DNA of 36,944 nt from Saprospiraceae bacterium. Lineage in GTDB: Bacteria > Bacteroidota > Bacteroidia > Chitinophagales > Saprospiraceae. The DNA is taken from NCBI GenBank assembly GCA_020852155.1, contig JADZBJ010000287.1, positions 1-36,944 of the forward strand, in the 5' to 3' direction. Shown here in pieces: positions 16,561 to 25,846 of this stretch. How positions within the stretch are numbered: position 1 is the first letter of the stretch; the number at the start of each line of letters is the position of its first letter. The position numbers were made by a program, and so were the translations under genes. The notes under the pieces are model-generated. The model saw only the letters and a program-made list of their open reading frames with translations. It ran no database searches and was not told the DNA's origin.

Positions 16561-18200
16561 CGCTTCAGCCAGTTGGAAACATCGCCTGCATTCAGGCAAT
16601 GCGCTGCCGTCAGCCCGCCTTTTCGGGCGACCATCAGGCCATATTTCACATCATGGATACCCTCGCGGCTGTGCGCATCGGGGTTGATGCTGATTTTGAT
16701 GCCCCGGCGCATGGCTTCAGGAATGAGCGTCCAGTCAATATCCAGGCGGTGCGGATTGGCATTCAATTCAATGGCCACGCCGTGTTTTTGGCAGGCGTCC
16801 ATCACGGCCGTCCAGTCCAGCGGGTAGCCTTCGCGGCTCAGCAAGAGCCGTCCGGTCGGGTGCCCCAATATGGTGGTGTACGGATTTTCGATGGCCCTGA
16901 CGACCCGTTCAGTGGCCTTTTCGATGGCCATTTTCAGGTTGCTGTGTACCGACGCAATGACGAAATCAAAACCGGCCAGTATGTCGTCGGGATAATCCAA
17001 TGAGCCATCGTTCAGGATGTCGCTTTCAATGCCTTTCAGGATGCGAAACGGCGCCATTTCCTGATTGAGTGCGTCAATTTCAGCCCATTGGGCCACGACC
17101 CTGTCTGCTTTCAGGCCATTGGCATAAAAAGCCGATTGGCTGTGGTCTGTAATACCGATATAGGCATACCCCAGCGAGCGTGCGTATTCGCACATGTCGC
17201 GCAGCGAATGCAGACCGTCGCTCCAGGTCGTGTGAATGTGCAGCACACCGCGCAGGGTTATGTCAAGTGCTGCTTTAGGTAAAATGGGGGGCTGGCCTCC
17301 TTCGGGCAACAAATCGCGTTGTTCGGGCCAAACAAAGGCAGTGCTTGAACGCTCGAAAACAGCCGTTTCGTCAGGTAAATTCCTGAAATCAACGCCTGCA
17401 TTGTCACGGACAAACTGCTCGACAAACTCGCGGCTTCCCGTCAGTTTGAATTGTTTGGAACCCCATTCATCGGGCTGGCAAGTATGTACCCATACCGTGG
17501 CATTGTCGCCAATTCGAATTTTGTAGCCACCGCCTTCGGCGCTTTGTACAGAACGGTCATCGCTGTCTTCCAGGTTCAAGGTCAGCGCCTCGTTACTGGC
17601 GGCCAGCAATTCGACCTGGCTCACCACAGGGGCTGTCCGACGCAGATCGCCGACGGTTTCGATGCGCGCCGATGGCCAGCATTCGCGCAGCCATTGAATA
17701 GTTTGTTCGGCAGCGTCAAAAGCGGCGTCAAGGCGTAGTTTGTCGCGACTTTTAAAGAAATATTCCAGTTTTTTCTGAAGGTCTTCCTGCGTTTTCAGGC
17801 CAAAACCCTTGAATTCAATCAGTCGGTTTTCGTTGCAGGCATACCAGAGTTCGCCGACGGTTTCGATGCCCATATCTTTCCAGACGACGCGGACTTTCTT
17901 GGGGCCAAATCCGTTTACTTCGAGCATTTCCACCACGCCGGGCGGCGTTTTTTCGCGGTATTGTTCGAGAGTCGTCATGCGGCCGTTGCCGAGCAATTCC
18001 CGAATTTTGGAGGCAATGGCCGGGCCAACGCCCTTGATATTTTTGATGTCGGCATCGCTCATGCCTTCCAGCGGCGCATCAAGTTTGCGCAGGTTCAGGT
18101 AGGCATTTCTGTACGATCGTATGCGAAAGTCGTCTTCCTCATGCAATTCCATGAGGTTGGCCAGATCGTCGAAGGCGTAAGCGATTTGTTTGTTCGTCAT
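16557..18200 (-). CDS. polX: PolX-like protein: HhH + degenerate X-family polymerase core + PHP domain
   Basis: IKGVGPAIASKIREL, VNGFGPKKVRVVW (HhH); GDLRR polymerase motif; PHP motifs HIHTTWSDG, ITDHSQS, GIESDI, ASVHSN, GHPTGRLL, INPDAHS. Confidence 0.85.
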   Translation of the reverse strand: MTNKQIAYAFDDLANLMELHEEDDFRIRSYRNAYLNLRKLDAPLEGMSDADIKNIKGVGPAIASKIRELLGNGRMTTLEQYREKTPPGVVEMLEVNGFGPKKVRVVWKDMGIETVGELWYACNENRLIEFKGFGLKTQEDLQKKLEYFFKSRDKLRLDAAFDAAEQTIQWLRECWPSARIETVGDLRRTAPVVSQVELLAASNEALTLNLEDSDDRSVQSAEGGGYKIRIGDNATVWVHTCQPDEWGSKQFKLTGSREFVEQFVRDNAGVDFRNLPDETAVFERSSTAFVWPEQRDLLPEGGQPPILPKAALDITLRGVLHIHTTWSDGLHSLRDMCEYARSLGYAYIGITDHSQSAFYANGLKADRVVAQWAEIDALNQEMAPFRILKGIESDILNDGSLDYPDDILAGFDFVIASVHSNLKMAIEKATERVVRAIENPYTTILGHPTGRLLLSREGYPLDWTAVMDACQKHGVAIELNANPHRLDIDWTLIPEAMRRGIKISINPDAHSREGIHDVKYGLMVARKGGLTAAHCLNAGDVSNWLKR

Positions 18201-18348
18201 GTTGAGGAGGCAGTCGGTTTATAACGGGCAAAGAAAATGAAAAACAGGATAAAGGTGGCAGGGAAAAGGTGAAGGATTCGCGGTCTCCGGCATTTGAAAT
18301 ATTCAGGAAAAACACCTGACTTTTCACGAGGAAAAACCTACAAAAAGA

Positions 18349-20931
18349 TCATTGTCTCTCAACTTTTACCAACCGGATCATGGTGGTTCCGGCATCCGTG
18401 CGAATGTTCAATTGATACATACCTGGCGGCAAATGTCCGGCATTCAACCGTGTTGCCAGAGGTTGCTCCGGCTTGTGTTCCACCACTACCCTGCCAGCCA
18501 TATCGAACAGGGTTAGTGCAGTCAGGCAAGCGCCGGATGACTTCACTTCAATCCATGAACCGACCGGATTGGGAAAAACCTGAATACCGCTCATTTGATC
18601 TATTTCATTTGTGCCCACTGTAACGCCGATGGTTTGTTGAATAATGTTTGCGCCGCAAGGGTTACTGGCCACCAAAGTCACCACAAACGTCCCATTTTCC
18701 GCGTACTGATGCTGTGGGTTGATGGCTTCTACAAAACCGGAACCATCGCCAAAATCCCAGGTGTACTGTGTCGCGCCAGCGCTTGAATTATTAACCTGAA
18801 GCACACCGCCGGGCAATAGTTGCGCCGTAAATCCCGCTACCGGAGCATCATATACCGCTACTTCGATGGTCGCCTGACTTTGGCTGCTGCCGACGCCGTT
18901 GCTCGCCGTCAATGTCACGGTGTAGGAACCACTGGCACTGTACGTCACTTCAGGATGAACCGACGACGAGGTGGCTGGCGTCCCGCCTGGAAATTCCCAC
19001 GCAAACGACTGCGCATTATTGGAAGATGTATTTTCAAAGGTCACGACCACTGGCCCGCAGGATTGAACGGTATCCGGCGCTATAAAACTGGCCTCCGGCG
19101 AAAAGTAAATTGCTACAGGTTTGGTGATCGAAATGCTGTCGCAGCCATTCCAGACGGTAAACGTCACGGCATAGGTGCTGTCTTTGGGGAAAAAATGAAC
19201 AGGAGCAGCTTCATGACTAATCGGACTGCCATCGCCAAAATTCCAGGTATAACCCAAGGCGTTTTGGCTGAAATTGACAAAAGTCACTGTATTGTCCGGC
19301 TGTAAAATATAGTCAAAATCTGCCGCAGGCGCTGGTAAAACAGTCAATGCAGATTCGGATGATTGAATTTCGTAGCAGCCCGGCCGAATGACACGGCAGC
19401 GCACTTTCAAGCCGGTTTGCGACAATTGTACATTCGGAATGACCAGTGTATCGCCATTATATCCGGGCCACATGAGGTTAGCCAGAATGTCCGCCCAGCC
19501 GTTGCCGGCATTGATTTGCCATTGATAATTCCATACGCCTGTGTTGGCCGCAATGCCGAACACCGCGTTTTGGCCAAGGCATACGGTATCTGGTATTTGG
19601 GCAGAAATCAGGACTGGTGCGAGGTTGTTGTTATTATCCTGAGGCACGACATTTAATGCTCCCAAAACGCCCGAACTGCCGTATGCGGCATTGCTTGTGC
19701 TACCGACGCAACCATTGGTGGATAAGGTGATGATACCTGGCGCTCCGCCCTGTGGCACACCGATGCCTGTCAGGTTGGTACTGATATGCCCTCCTGCGCC
19801 GCCGCCGCCGGGGCCGTTGCAACGGTCATTATTCAGGTTGGCAGTGTTGCCGCCGCGGCCGCCATCTGCCCGAACCGTCGCATTGGATATACCGGATGAG
19901 ACATCTAATTGAATATACCCGCCTGCGCCGCCGCCACCCGCACCATCGCCAGTAGCAGTCCGGGCTGATGCGCCATTAGCAGTTATGACAGCATGACTGC
20001 CCTCTATACGCCCTGCGCGAACCATGACAATGCCGCCGCCATTGGCTCCGTCGCTGCCTGTCCCGTTGTTGCTGTGGCCAGCGCCGCCGCCGCCGCCCAG
20101 ATAAATGCGATGGTCATTGACGTTAAGTCCGCGACCACCAAGGCCAGGGAAGTAACCATCGCAGCCGAAGGTGGCTGGTTCGTCGTTTTCACCACCTTGT
20201 CCGCCAGCCGATGTATTGCCGCCACCGCCACCACCGGAGTTGTGGTCGTTGCCGCCGCCGCCGCCATTGGCCTGAGGTCCGCGCCCAAGTTCCTGACCAG
20301 GCAGTATTTTGGCGATGCCTTCGCCTTTGGTACCGCCGCGCCAATTACCCAGCCCATAAACATAACCGGATTCGCCCACCACCCAGGAGCAATTATTGTT
20401 CGGTGCTACATACGCTACCCCGCCGCGAAAGCCGCTGCCGTCGGCAATAATTGGCGCATTCAAGGTTAAGGCGCCACTGACTTCCAGCGCCATTACGCCT
20501 CCGGTTTGGCCATTCCCCGGCTGTGGTCGAAGCGTATCCTGTACAATTACATTGACAAAACGGGGAATACTGACTGCCTGAAACTGCCCGGCAACCCAGT
20601 TGTGCCGAAAGCGGTATCTGACAAAAATATCCGAACTGCCCACAGAATCAATTTCATTGCGCTCGTATTGCCCGGCCATTCCCAGGGTCTGAATGCTGCC
20701 AAACTGTGCATTATTGGAAGTCTGGATACTCGCGCCCTGCATTTGAATCAGTAACAACGCATCGCCTTGTCGGAAACCGGTCGTATCGTTTACGATCAGG
20801 CGACCCAGGCAAGTATCTATCGCGGTAATGGTGGTATAATGGTTGATAATTCCGCTAATGGCCGTATTTTGGCTGTTTAATGACAACGCGATACTCCAAA
20901 AACAAATCAGAAGAAGGGGAAATTTTATCAT
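18349..20931 (-). CDS. Secreted Gly-rich, PKD-domain protein with T9SS type A sorting domain
   Basis: Preferred start MIKFPLLLICFWSIALSLNSQ at 20931; Gly-rich central region; PKD motifs YTWNFGDGSP, YTWDFGDGSG; C-terminus VFPNPVGSWIEVKSS...LFDMAGRVV...LPPGMYQLNI. Confidence 0.85.
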   Translation of the reverse strand: MIKFPLLLICFWSIALSLNSQNTAISGIINHYTTITAIDTCLGRLIVNDTTGFRQGDALLLIQMQGASIQTSNNAQFGSIQTLGMAGQYERNEIDSVGSSDIFVRYRFRHNWVAGQFQAVSIPRFVNVIVQDTLRPQPGNGQTGGVMALEVSGALTLNAPIIADGSGFRGGVAYVAPNNNCSWVVGESGYVYGLGNWRGGTKGEGIAKILPGQELGRGPQANGGGGGNDHNSGGGGGGNTSAGGQGGENDEPATFGCDGYFPGLGGRGLNVNDHRIYLGGGGGAGHSNNGTGSDGANGGGIVMVRAGRIEGSHAVITANGASARTATGDGAGGGGAGGYIQLDVSSGISNATVRADGGRGGNTANLNNDRCNGPGGGGAGGHISTNLTGIGVPQGGAPGIITLSTNGCVGSTSNAAYGSSGVLGALNVVPQDNNNNLAPVLISAQIPDTVCLGQNAVFGIAANTGVWNYQWQINAGNGWADILANLMWPGYNGDTLVIPNVQLSQTGLKVRCRVIRPGCYEIQSSESALTVLPAPAADFDYILQPDNTVTFVNFSQNALGYTWNFGDGSPISHEAAPVHFFPKDSTYAVTFTVWNGCDSISITKPVAIYFSPEASFIAPDTVQSCGPVVVTFENTSSNNAQSFAWEFPGGTPATSSSVHPEVTYSASGSYTVTLTASNGVGSSQSQATIEVAVYDAPVAGFTAQLLPGGVLQVNNSSAGATQYTWDFGDGSGFVEAINPQHQYAENGTFVVTLVASNPCGANIIQQTIGVTVGTNEIDQMSGIQVFPNPVGSWIEVKSSGACLTALTLFDMAGRVVVEHKPEQPLATRLNAGHLPPGMYQLNIRTDAGTTMIRLVKVERQ

Positions 20932-21077
20932 GTCAACTAAAGTGGTATTGCCGGGAAAAGTGTTTTGGGGCACCTTTGTATAAGAACTTGTTCGTAATTT
21001 TATGCACGAGGTCACATTATCCATTTTCAAATAAACCTTCACCAATTCCATCATCATTCCATCATCCCTGCCGACTT

Positions 21078-21740
21078 ATGGATCACATCAAACTCTGCAT
21101 TGTTGAAGACGAAATCGAGTTTCAAGACTGGATACTTGACGAATTAAGCGCTGACCCTCGCTTTGAATGCCTGGGGGTTTTTGATACTGCCGAAGCCGCT
21201 TTGCGCAAAATTCCGCTATTGCGACCGGATATTGTACTCATGGACCTGGGTTTAAATAAAAGTGAAATGAAAGGACATGAGTGCATGTTGCGGCTTAAAC
21301 TCATCAGTCCTGACATGAAATTTATCGTCATTTCTTCTTTCAGCGACGACGACAAGGTGTTTGAAGCCCTGAAAGTCGGCGCAGGCGCATACATCGTTAA
21401 AGGCGATATTTCCAAAACGTTGCTGACGGTTATCGAAGAATTTTACCTGGGCGGCGCGCCTATGTCGCCCGAAATTGCCCGAAAAGTACTGATGAGTTTT
21501 CACAAACCAGCTGAAGACATGGCGTTGTTGCAAACCCTGTCGGATCGGGAACGCGCCGTTTTGGAGCCGTTGTCAAAAGGGTTTTTGTACAAGGAAATTG
21601 CCGACATGCTGCCCAATGAAAACGATCCCAACAAAAACATTTCCGAAGGCACGGTTAAGAAGCACGCCCACAATATTTACCAGAAATTGCAGGTCAACAA
21701 TCGCGTTGAGGCCATCAGAAAATATTTGAACTGGTTCTGA
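21078..21740 (+). CDS. NarL/FixJ-type response regulator
   Basis: Preferred start MDHIKLCIVEDEIEFQDWI at 21078; phosphoacceptor IVLMDLGL; C-terminal LuxR HTH LSDRERAVLEPLSKGFLYKEIADML...ISEGTVKKHAHNIYQKLQVNNR. Confidence 0.93.
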   Translation: MDHIKLCIVEDEIEFQDWILDELSADPRFECLGVFDTAEAALRKIPLLRPDIVLMDLGLNKSEMKGHECMLRLKLISPDMKFIVISSFSDDDKVFEALKVGAGAYIVKGDISKTLLTVIEEFYLGGAPMSPEIARKVLMSFHKPAEDMALLQTLSDRERAVLEPLSKGFLYKEIADMLPNENDPNKNISEGTVKKHAHNIYQKLQVNNRVEAIRKYLNWF

Positions 21741-21798
21741 ACCATAACATACGCTACCTTTGAGCGCCGCGGCAGATGAATGTCCGGCCCTTCAGGTC

Positions 21799-23001
21799 AT
21801 GTCCAACCCGAAACGAATTATCCTCGGCGTTACAGGTTCTATTGCAGCGTACAAGGCCGCACACCTGACGCGTCTTATGATCAAAAAAGGCGCAGAAGTT
21901 CAGGTGCTGATGACGCATGCTGCCACGGATTTTATTGCTCCGCTGACGCTATCCACGCTGTCGAAAAAGCCTGTTATCACCGATGTTCACAGCGAATCGG
22001 CCTGGAACAACCACGTCGAACTCGGCCTTTGGGCGGATGCCCTGCTGATCGCGCCGGCATCAGCCAATACGCTGGCCAAATTGGCCAACGGCCTCTGCGA
22101 TAATGTGGTCAGCGCCGTTTACCTGTCGGCGCGCTGTCCGGTTTTCGTCGCTCCGGCCATGGATGTGGACATGTGGCGTCATCCGGCGACACAAGCCAAT
22201 ATCCGCCGATTGCAGGAACACGGCGTACACATCATCCCGGTCGGGCATGGTGAATTAGCCAGCGGCCTCATCGGCGACGGGCGAATGGCCGAACCCGAAG
22301 AAATCCTCGATTTTACAGAAAAAACACTGCTCGACCTGAAAAGTCGGCAAGGCAGCCTTACTGGCAAAACAGCGCTGGTTACCGCCGGTCCGACCCACGA
22401 AGCACTCGATCCCGTGCGCTTCATTGGCAATCATTCGAGCGGTAAAATGGGCATCGCCATCGCGCAGGAACTCGCCAATCGTGGCGCCGATGTTCGCCTG
22501 GTGTTGGGGCCGGGCACTACTTCGCCTCCTGAGGATAAACGCATCACTGTCGTCAGGGTGCGTTCGGCTCAGGAAATGTACGACGCCTGCGAACCGGCAT
22601 TCGAGCCATCCGACATTGTCGTGCTGGCTGCTGCCGTCGCTGATTATCGCCCCGCCGAAGTATCGGACGTGAAAATCAAAAAGAAAGACACCGACATGAA
22701 CATTGCGCTGGTGCGCACGATTGACATTGCCGCCACGCTGGGCAAGAGAAAGCGCAAAGGGCAGGTGTTTGTCGGTTTTGCCCTCGAAACCAACGACGAG
22801 GAAGCCCATGCCCTCGGCAAACTGGAACGCAAGAATTTCGATTTCATCGTACTCAATTCGATGCGCGATGCCGGCGCCGGTTTTGGCCACGACACCAACA
22901 AAATTACCATCCTCCACCGCTCCGGTCAGCGCAAGGAATATCCCCTGAAATCCAAGACATCCGTCGCTGCTGATATTGTTGATGAAATTCAGGCAACATG
23001 A
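21799..23001 (+). CDS. coaBC: Bifunctional phosphopantothenoylcysteine decarboxylase / phosphopantothenate-cysteine ligase
   Basis: Preferred start MSNPKRIILGVTGSIAAYKAAHLTRLM; APAMDVDMW, TAGPTHEALDPVRFIGNHSSGKMGIAIAQELANRGADV, AAAVADYRP. Confidence 0.97.
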   Translation: MSNPKRIILGVTGSIAAYKAAHLTRLMIKKGAEVQVLMTHAATDFIAPLTLSTLSKKPVITDVHSESAWNNHVELGLWADALLIAPASANTLAKLANGLCDNVVSAVYLSARCPVFVAPAMDVDMWRHPATQANIRRLQEHGVHIIPVGHGELASGLIGDGRMAEPEEILDFTEKTLLDLKSRQGSLTGKTALVTAGPTHEALDPVRFIGNHSSGKMGIAIAQELANRGADVRLVLGPGTTSPPEDKRITVVRVRSAQEMYDACEPAFEPSDIVVLAAAVADYRPAEVSDVKIKKKDTDMNIALVRTIDIAATLGKRKRKGQVFVGFALETNDEEAHALGKLERKNFDFIVLNSMRDAGAGFGHDTNKITILHRSGQRKEYPLKSKTSVAADIVDEIQAT

Positions 23002-23035
23002 TAGCCAACCAGAAAGCCTTTTGGTGCGTCAGGGC

Positions 23036-23145
23036 GATAAATGGTATGTAAAAAGGTATGGGGTAAAGGGTTAAGGGTGAAAGGCATGGGGCGAGCAATT
23101 CGCCCATAACCCAATCATCAGTTTAACCCATACCCGATTCCCGAC
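23036..23145. repeat. Short inverted simple-sequence region (locus F, weak) between coaBC and porD-like gene
   Basis: C-free ggtatggggtaaagggttaagggtgaaagg then gggcgagcaattcgccc hairpin then cataacccaatcatcagtttaacccatacccg. Confidence 0.55.
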
Positions 23146-23164
23146 TCCACAACAAAAAATAACG

Positions 23165-24082
23165 ATGTTGAATAAAATTCTGCTTCTCTTTTTTGCCTGT
23201 TTCATAGCCCAAATGGCTAATGCGCAGGGCGAATTGAATGCCAGCGTGCGCGTTTCCACGCCTCAGTTGCAACGTACCGAGCGCCGCGTTTTTGACGAAC
23301 TGGAAATAACGCTCAAAACCTTCCTGAACACCACCAAATGGACCAGCGACATCTATGAGCCTGACGAGCGCATCGAATGTAATTTCATTCTGACCATTTC
23401 GGAAGAATTGGATAATAATGGTTTTAAGGGCGAACTGGCGGTGCAAAGCACCCGGCCGGTGTATGGTTCAGGCTACAAAACGGCCTTGTTGTCGCACCTT
23501 GACAAGGATATCACATTTACGTACGAGCAAAATCAGCCCATCGAGTTTGTACTCGACAATGCTGAAAACCCCAATCTGGCGGCCTTGTTTGCTTTTTACG
23601 CTTATGTAATTCTGGGACTTGATTATGATTCCTATGCCCTGTATGGTGGTGACAACTACTTGCTGAATGCGCAGCAGATTGTCCAGAATATTCAGAACTC
23701 CAGCACCAATAATACAGCCGGCTGGCGTCCTTCAGATGGCGGTAAAAACCGCAACCGTTACTGGATTATTGAAAACCTGATGAATCCGAGGGTTAAACCT
23801 TTCAGGGCTGCCATGTACACCTACTATCGCAAAGGCCTGGATACATTTACGGCCGATCAGGACGGCGCCAAATCTGAAGTCCTGAAAGCGCTCGAAGAGG
23901 TGGAAAAAGTGAACGTGGCGTATTTCAACTCCATGATTGTACAAATGTTTGCCAACGCCAAGCGTGACGAACTGGTTGAAATGTGGAAAATCGGCGGCAA
24001 ACCGCAGAAAGAACGTGTGATTCAGATAATGAGTAAAATTGACCCGGCCAGTGGTGCGCGTTATCGCGAAATCGGGTTTTAA
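23165..24082 (+). CDS. porD: DUF4835 / PorD-like T9SS-associated protein
   Basis: Signal peptide MLNKILLLFFACFIAQMANAQGELNASVRV; family-typical ...EFVLDNAENPNLAALFAFYAYVILGLDYDSYALYGG...WRPSDGGKNRNRYWIIENLMNPRVKPFRAAMYTYYRKGLD; located after coaBC. Confidence 0.88.
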   Translation: MLNKILLLFFACFIAQMANAQGELNASVRVSTPQLQRTERRVFDELEITLKTFLNTTKWTSDIYEPDERIECNFILTISEELDNNGFKGELAVQSTRPVYGSGYKTALLSHLDKDITFTYEQNQPIEFVLDNAENPNLAALFAFYAYVILGLDYDSYALYGGDNYLLNAQQIVQNIQNSSTNNTAGWRPSDGGKNRNRYWIIENLMNPRVKPFRAAMYTYYRKGLDTFTADQDGAKSEVLKALEEVEKVNVAYFNSMIVQMFANAKRDELVEMWKIGGKPQKERVIQIMSKIDPASGARYREIGF

Positions 24083-24142
24083 GCGTGTGTTCGGGAATTC
24101 GGTTTGTGCCGAAGTTATTTCGAACCATAAGGCATAAAAGAC

Positions 24143-24175
24143 AAACGCCTCATAGCATTGCTACGAGGCGTTTTT
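24143..24175 (+). terminator. Rho-independent terminator after porD-like gene
   Basis: AAACGCCTC-atagcattgctac-GAGGCGTTTTT. Confidence 0.85.
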
Positions 24176-24361
24176 GATTTCAGGCGTTTAAACCTGAGAA
24201 TCAAAAAAGGCTGTCCCCTTTACATTGGCCTCGGATGAATGACGCTCTAGTGCTACCCTGGCTTTGCATCCACCCTTTTCGAAAGAGAACAAGCCTTATT
24301 TCTTAAGCTTGTCATGGAAATCTCCCGCCGCTTGAACGGAAGGATGGACAAAGAAACGGAA

Positions 24362-24417
24362 TTTTTTTTTGCTGCAAGATTTTTTTTCGTTTTTTTTTAG
24401 CAACGTGCATTTTTTTT
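24362..24417. promoter_or_regulatory. Four T-tracts (8-9 nt) with ~10/20-bp spacing upstream of the dehydratase gene
   Basis: T-runs beginning at 24362, 24380, 24390, 24410. Confidence 0.4.
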
Positions 24418-24532
24418 CTTTCAGGCCAAACACTACCCTGCAACTGATCGCAAAATGGTGCTGTCGAGAGATAAATTACGTTAGCCAAATCACTTAGAGG
24501 TTGTTTTGCGCAGGATAACTAACTTGCACGCC

Positions 24533-25465
24533 ATGAGCATCACACTTTCCGACATCATTTCTGCGCATGAGCGCATTCGGCCTTATATCCACCGGACGCC
24601 TGTGTTGCGTTGCAGCAGCATTGACCGCATGGCGCAAGGCGAACTGTTTTTCAAATGCGAAAATTTTCAGAAAATCGGCGCTTTCAAAATCAGGGGCGGC
24701 ATGAATGCAGCCCTGAGCCTGGCGCCTGATGAACTGGCCAAAGGGCTGGCTACTCACTCGTCGGGCAATCACGCGCAGGCCATAGCGCTGGCGGCGCAAC
24801 AGTTGGGCGTACGCGCATGGATCGTAATGCCTGAAACATCGCCGACGGTTAAGGTAAACGCCGTCCGTGGTTACGGTGCGGAAGTGATCTTTTGCGCGCC
24901 CAACCAACAGGCGCGCGAAACCGCCATCCAACAAGTGATCGCCGAAACAGGTGCGACATTTATTCATCCTTTTGATAATGCGCGCGTCATCACAGGGCAA
25001 GCCACTTGCGCCAAAGAACTTATTGAGGATGTCGCTGGTCTGGAGGCCATCATTGCCCCGGTTGGCGGCGGTGGTTTGCTGTCGGGCACGGGTTTGAGTG
25101 CCCATTATCTTTTGCCCGGCGTGCCCGTGTATGCTGGCGAACCCGAAGGCGCCGCCGACGCTGTATTGAGCATTAAAAGTGGTAAAGTTGAAAAAGCGCC
25201 CTATGTCAAAACCATCGCCGACGGTCTGATGACCACCTTGAGCGATCAAACGCTGGGTTATATTTCAAAGCACGTTCGGGAAATATACACCGTTTCGGAA
25301 GATGAAATAAAATCTGCCCTTCGGCTTTTACTGGAGCGCATGAAAATTGTGGTCGAACCCAGCAGCGCCGTTGCGCTGGCCGCTGTACTCAAGCATCCTG
25401 AAATATTTGCCGGCAAAAAAACAGGCATTATCCTCAGTGGCGGCAATGTTGATTTGTTGGGTTAG
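24533..25465 (+). CDS. PLP-dependent threonine/serine dehydratase or serine racemase family
   Basis: Preferred start MSITLSDIISAHERIRPYIHRTPVLRCSS; KCENFQKIGAFKIRGGMNA (PLP Lys), SSGNHAQAIA, PVGGGGLLSG. Confidence 0.92.
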   Translation: MSITLSDIISAHERIRPYIHRTPVLRCSSIDRMAQGELFFKCENFQKIGAFKIRGGMNAALSLAPDELAKGLATHSSGNHAQAIALAAQQLGVRAWIVMPETSPTVKVNAVRGYGAEVIFCAPNQQARETAIQQVIAETGATFIHPFDNARVITGQATCAKELIEDVAGLEAIIAPVGGGGLLSGTGLSAHYLLPGVPVYAGEPEGAADAVLSIKSGKVEKAPYVKTIADGLMTTLSDQTLGYISKHVREIYTVSEDEIKSALRLLLERMKIVVEPSSAVALAAVLKHPEIFAGKKTGIILSGGNVDLLG

Positions 25466-25846
25466 GATGGCGCTGACGCGCCATTTGATATGGTTAGAAA
25501 TTGTTAGAATGCTCGCTGACGCTCGCGTTTGATATAGTTTGAATTGCGCTTACGCGCCGTGTGAAATGGTTAGAAATTGTTAGAATGCTCGCTGACGCTC
25601 GCGTTTGAAGTTGTTAGAAGTTGTTACTGAATATGTTCTCTGTGTACTCTGCGTTGTACTCTGTGTACTCTGTGTTAGAAAAAAGGGAGTGTTCGGCAGT
25701 GTTCAGATTTCCAAGTTGGTATTTCTACTGAATCGGCGCGCCAGCGCCTTCTAACCACTTCAAACGCGAGCGCCAGCGAGCATTCAAACAATATCTAACC
25801 ACATCAAACAATATCGAACAATTTCAAACGGCGCGTCAGCGCCTTC
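25466..25846. repeat. Intergenic inverted-repeat region (locus E), second occurrence of the locus A modules
   Basis: Left: ggcgctgacgcgcc, gctcgctgacgctcgcg (x2), TTTGA/TTAGAA spacers; right: ggcgcgccagcgcc, gcgagcgccagcgagc, ggcgcgtcagcgcc; centre has ctctgtgtactctgYgtt direct repeats. Confidence 0.92.

Noticed and set aside
22255-22917. 220-aa minus ORF
   Set aside because: Antisense to coaBC; no domain recognised.
24200-24330. Possible 6S, SRP or tmRNA gene
   Set aside because: I could not match any conserved core motif by eye; kept only as an unassigned structured-RNA candidate.
24494-25249. 251-aa minus ORF
   Set aside because: Antisense to the well-supported PLP dehydratase.
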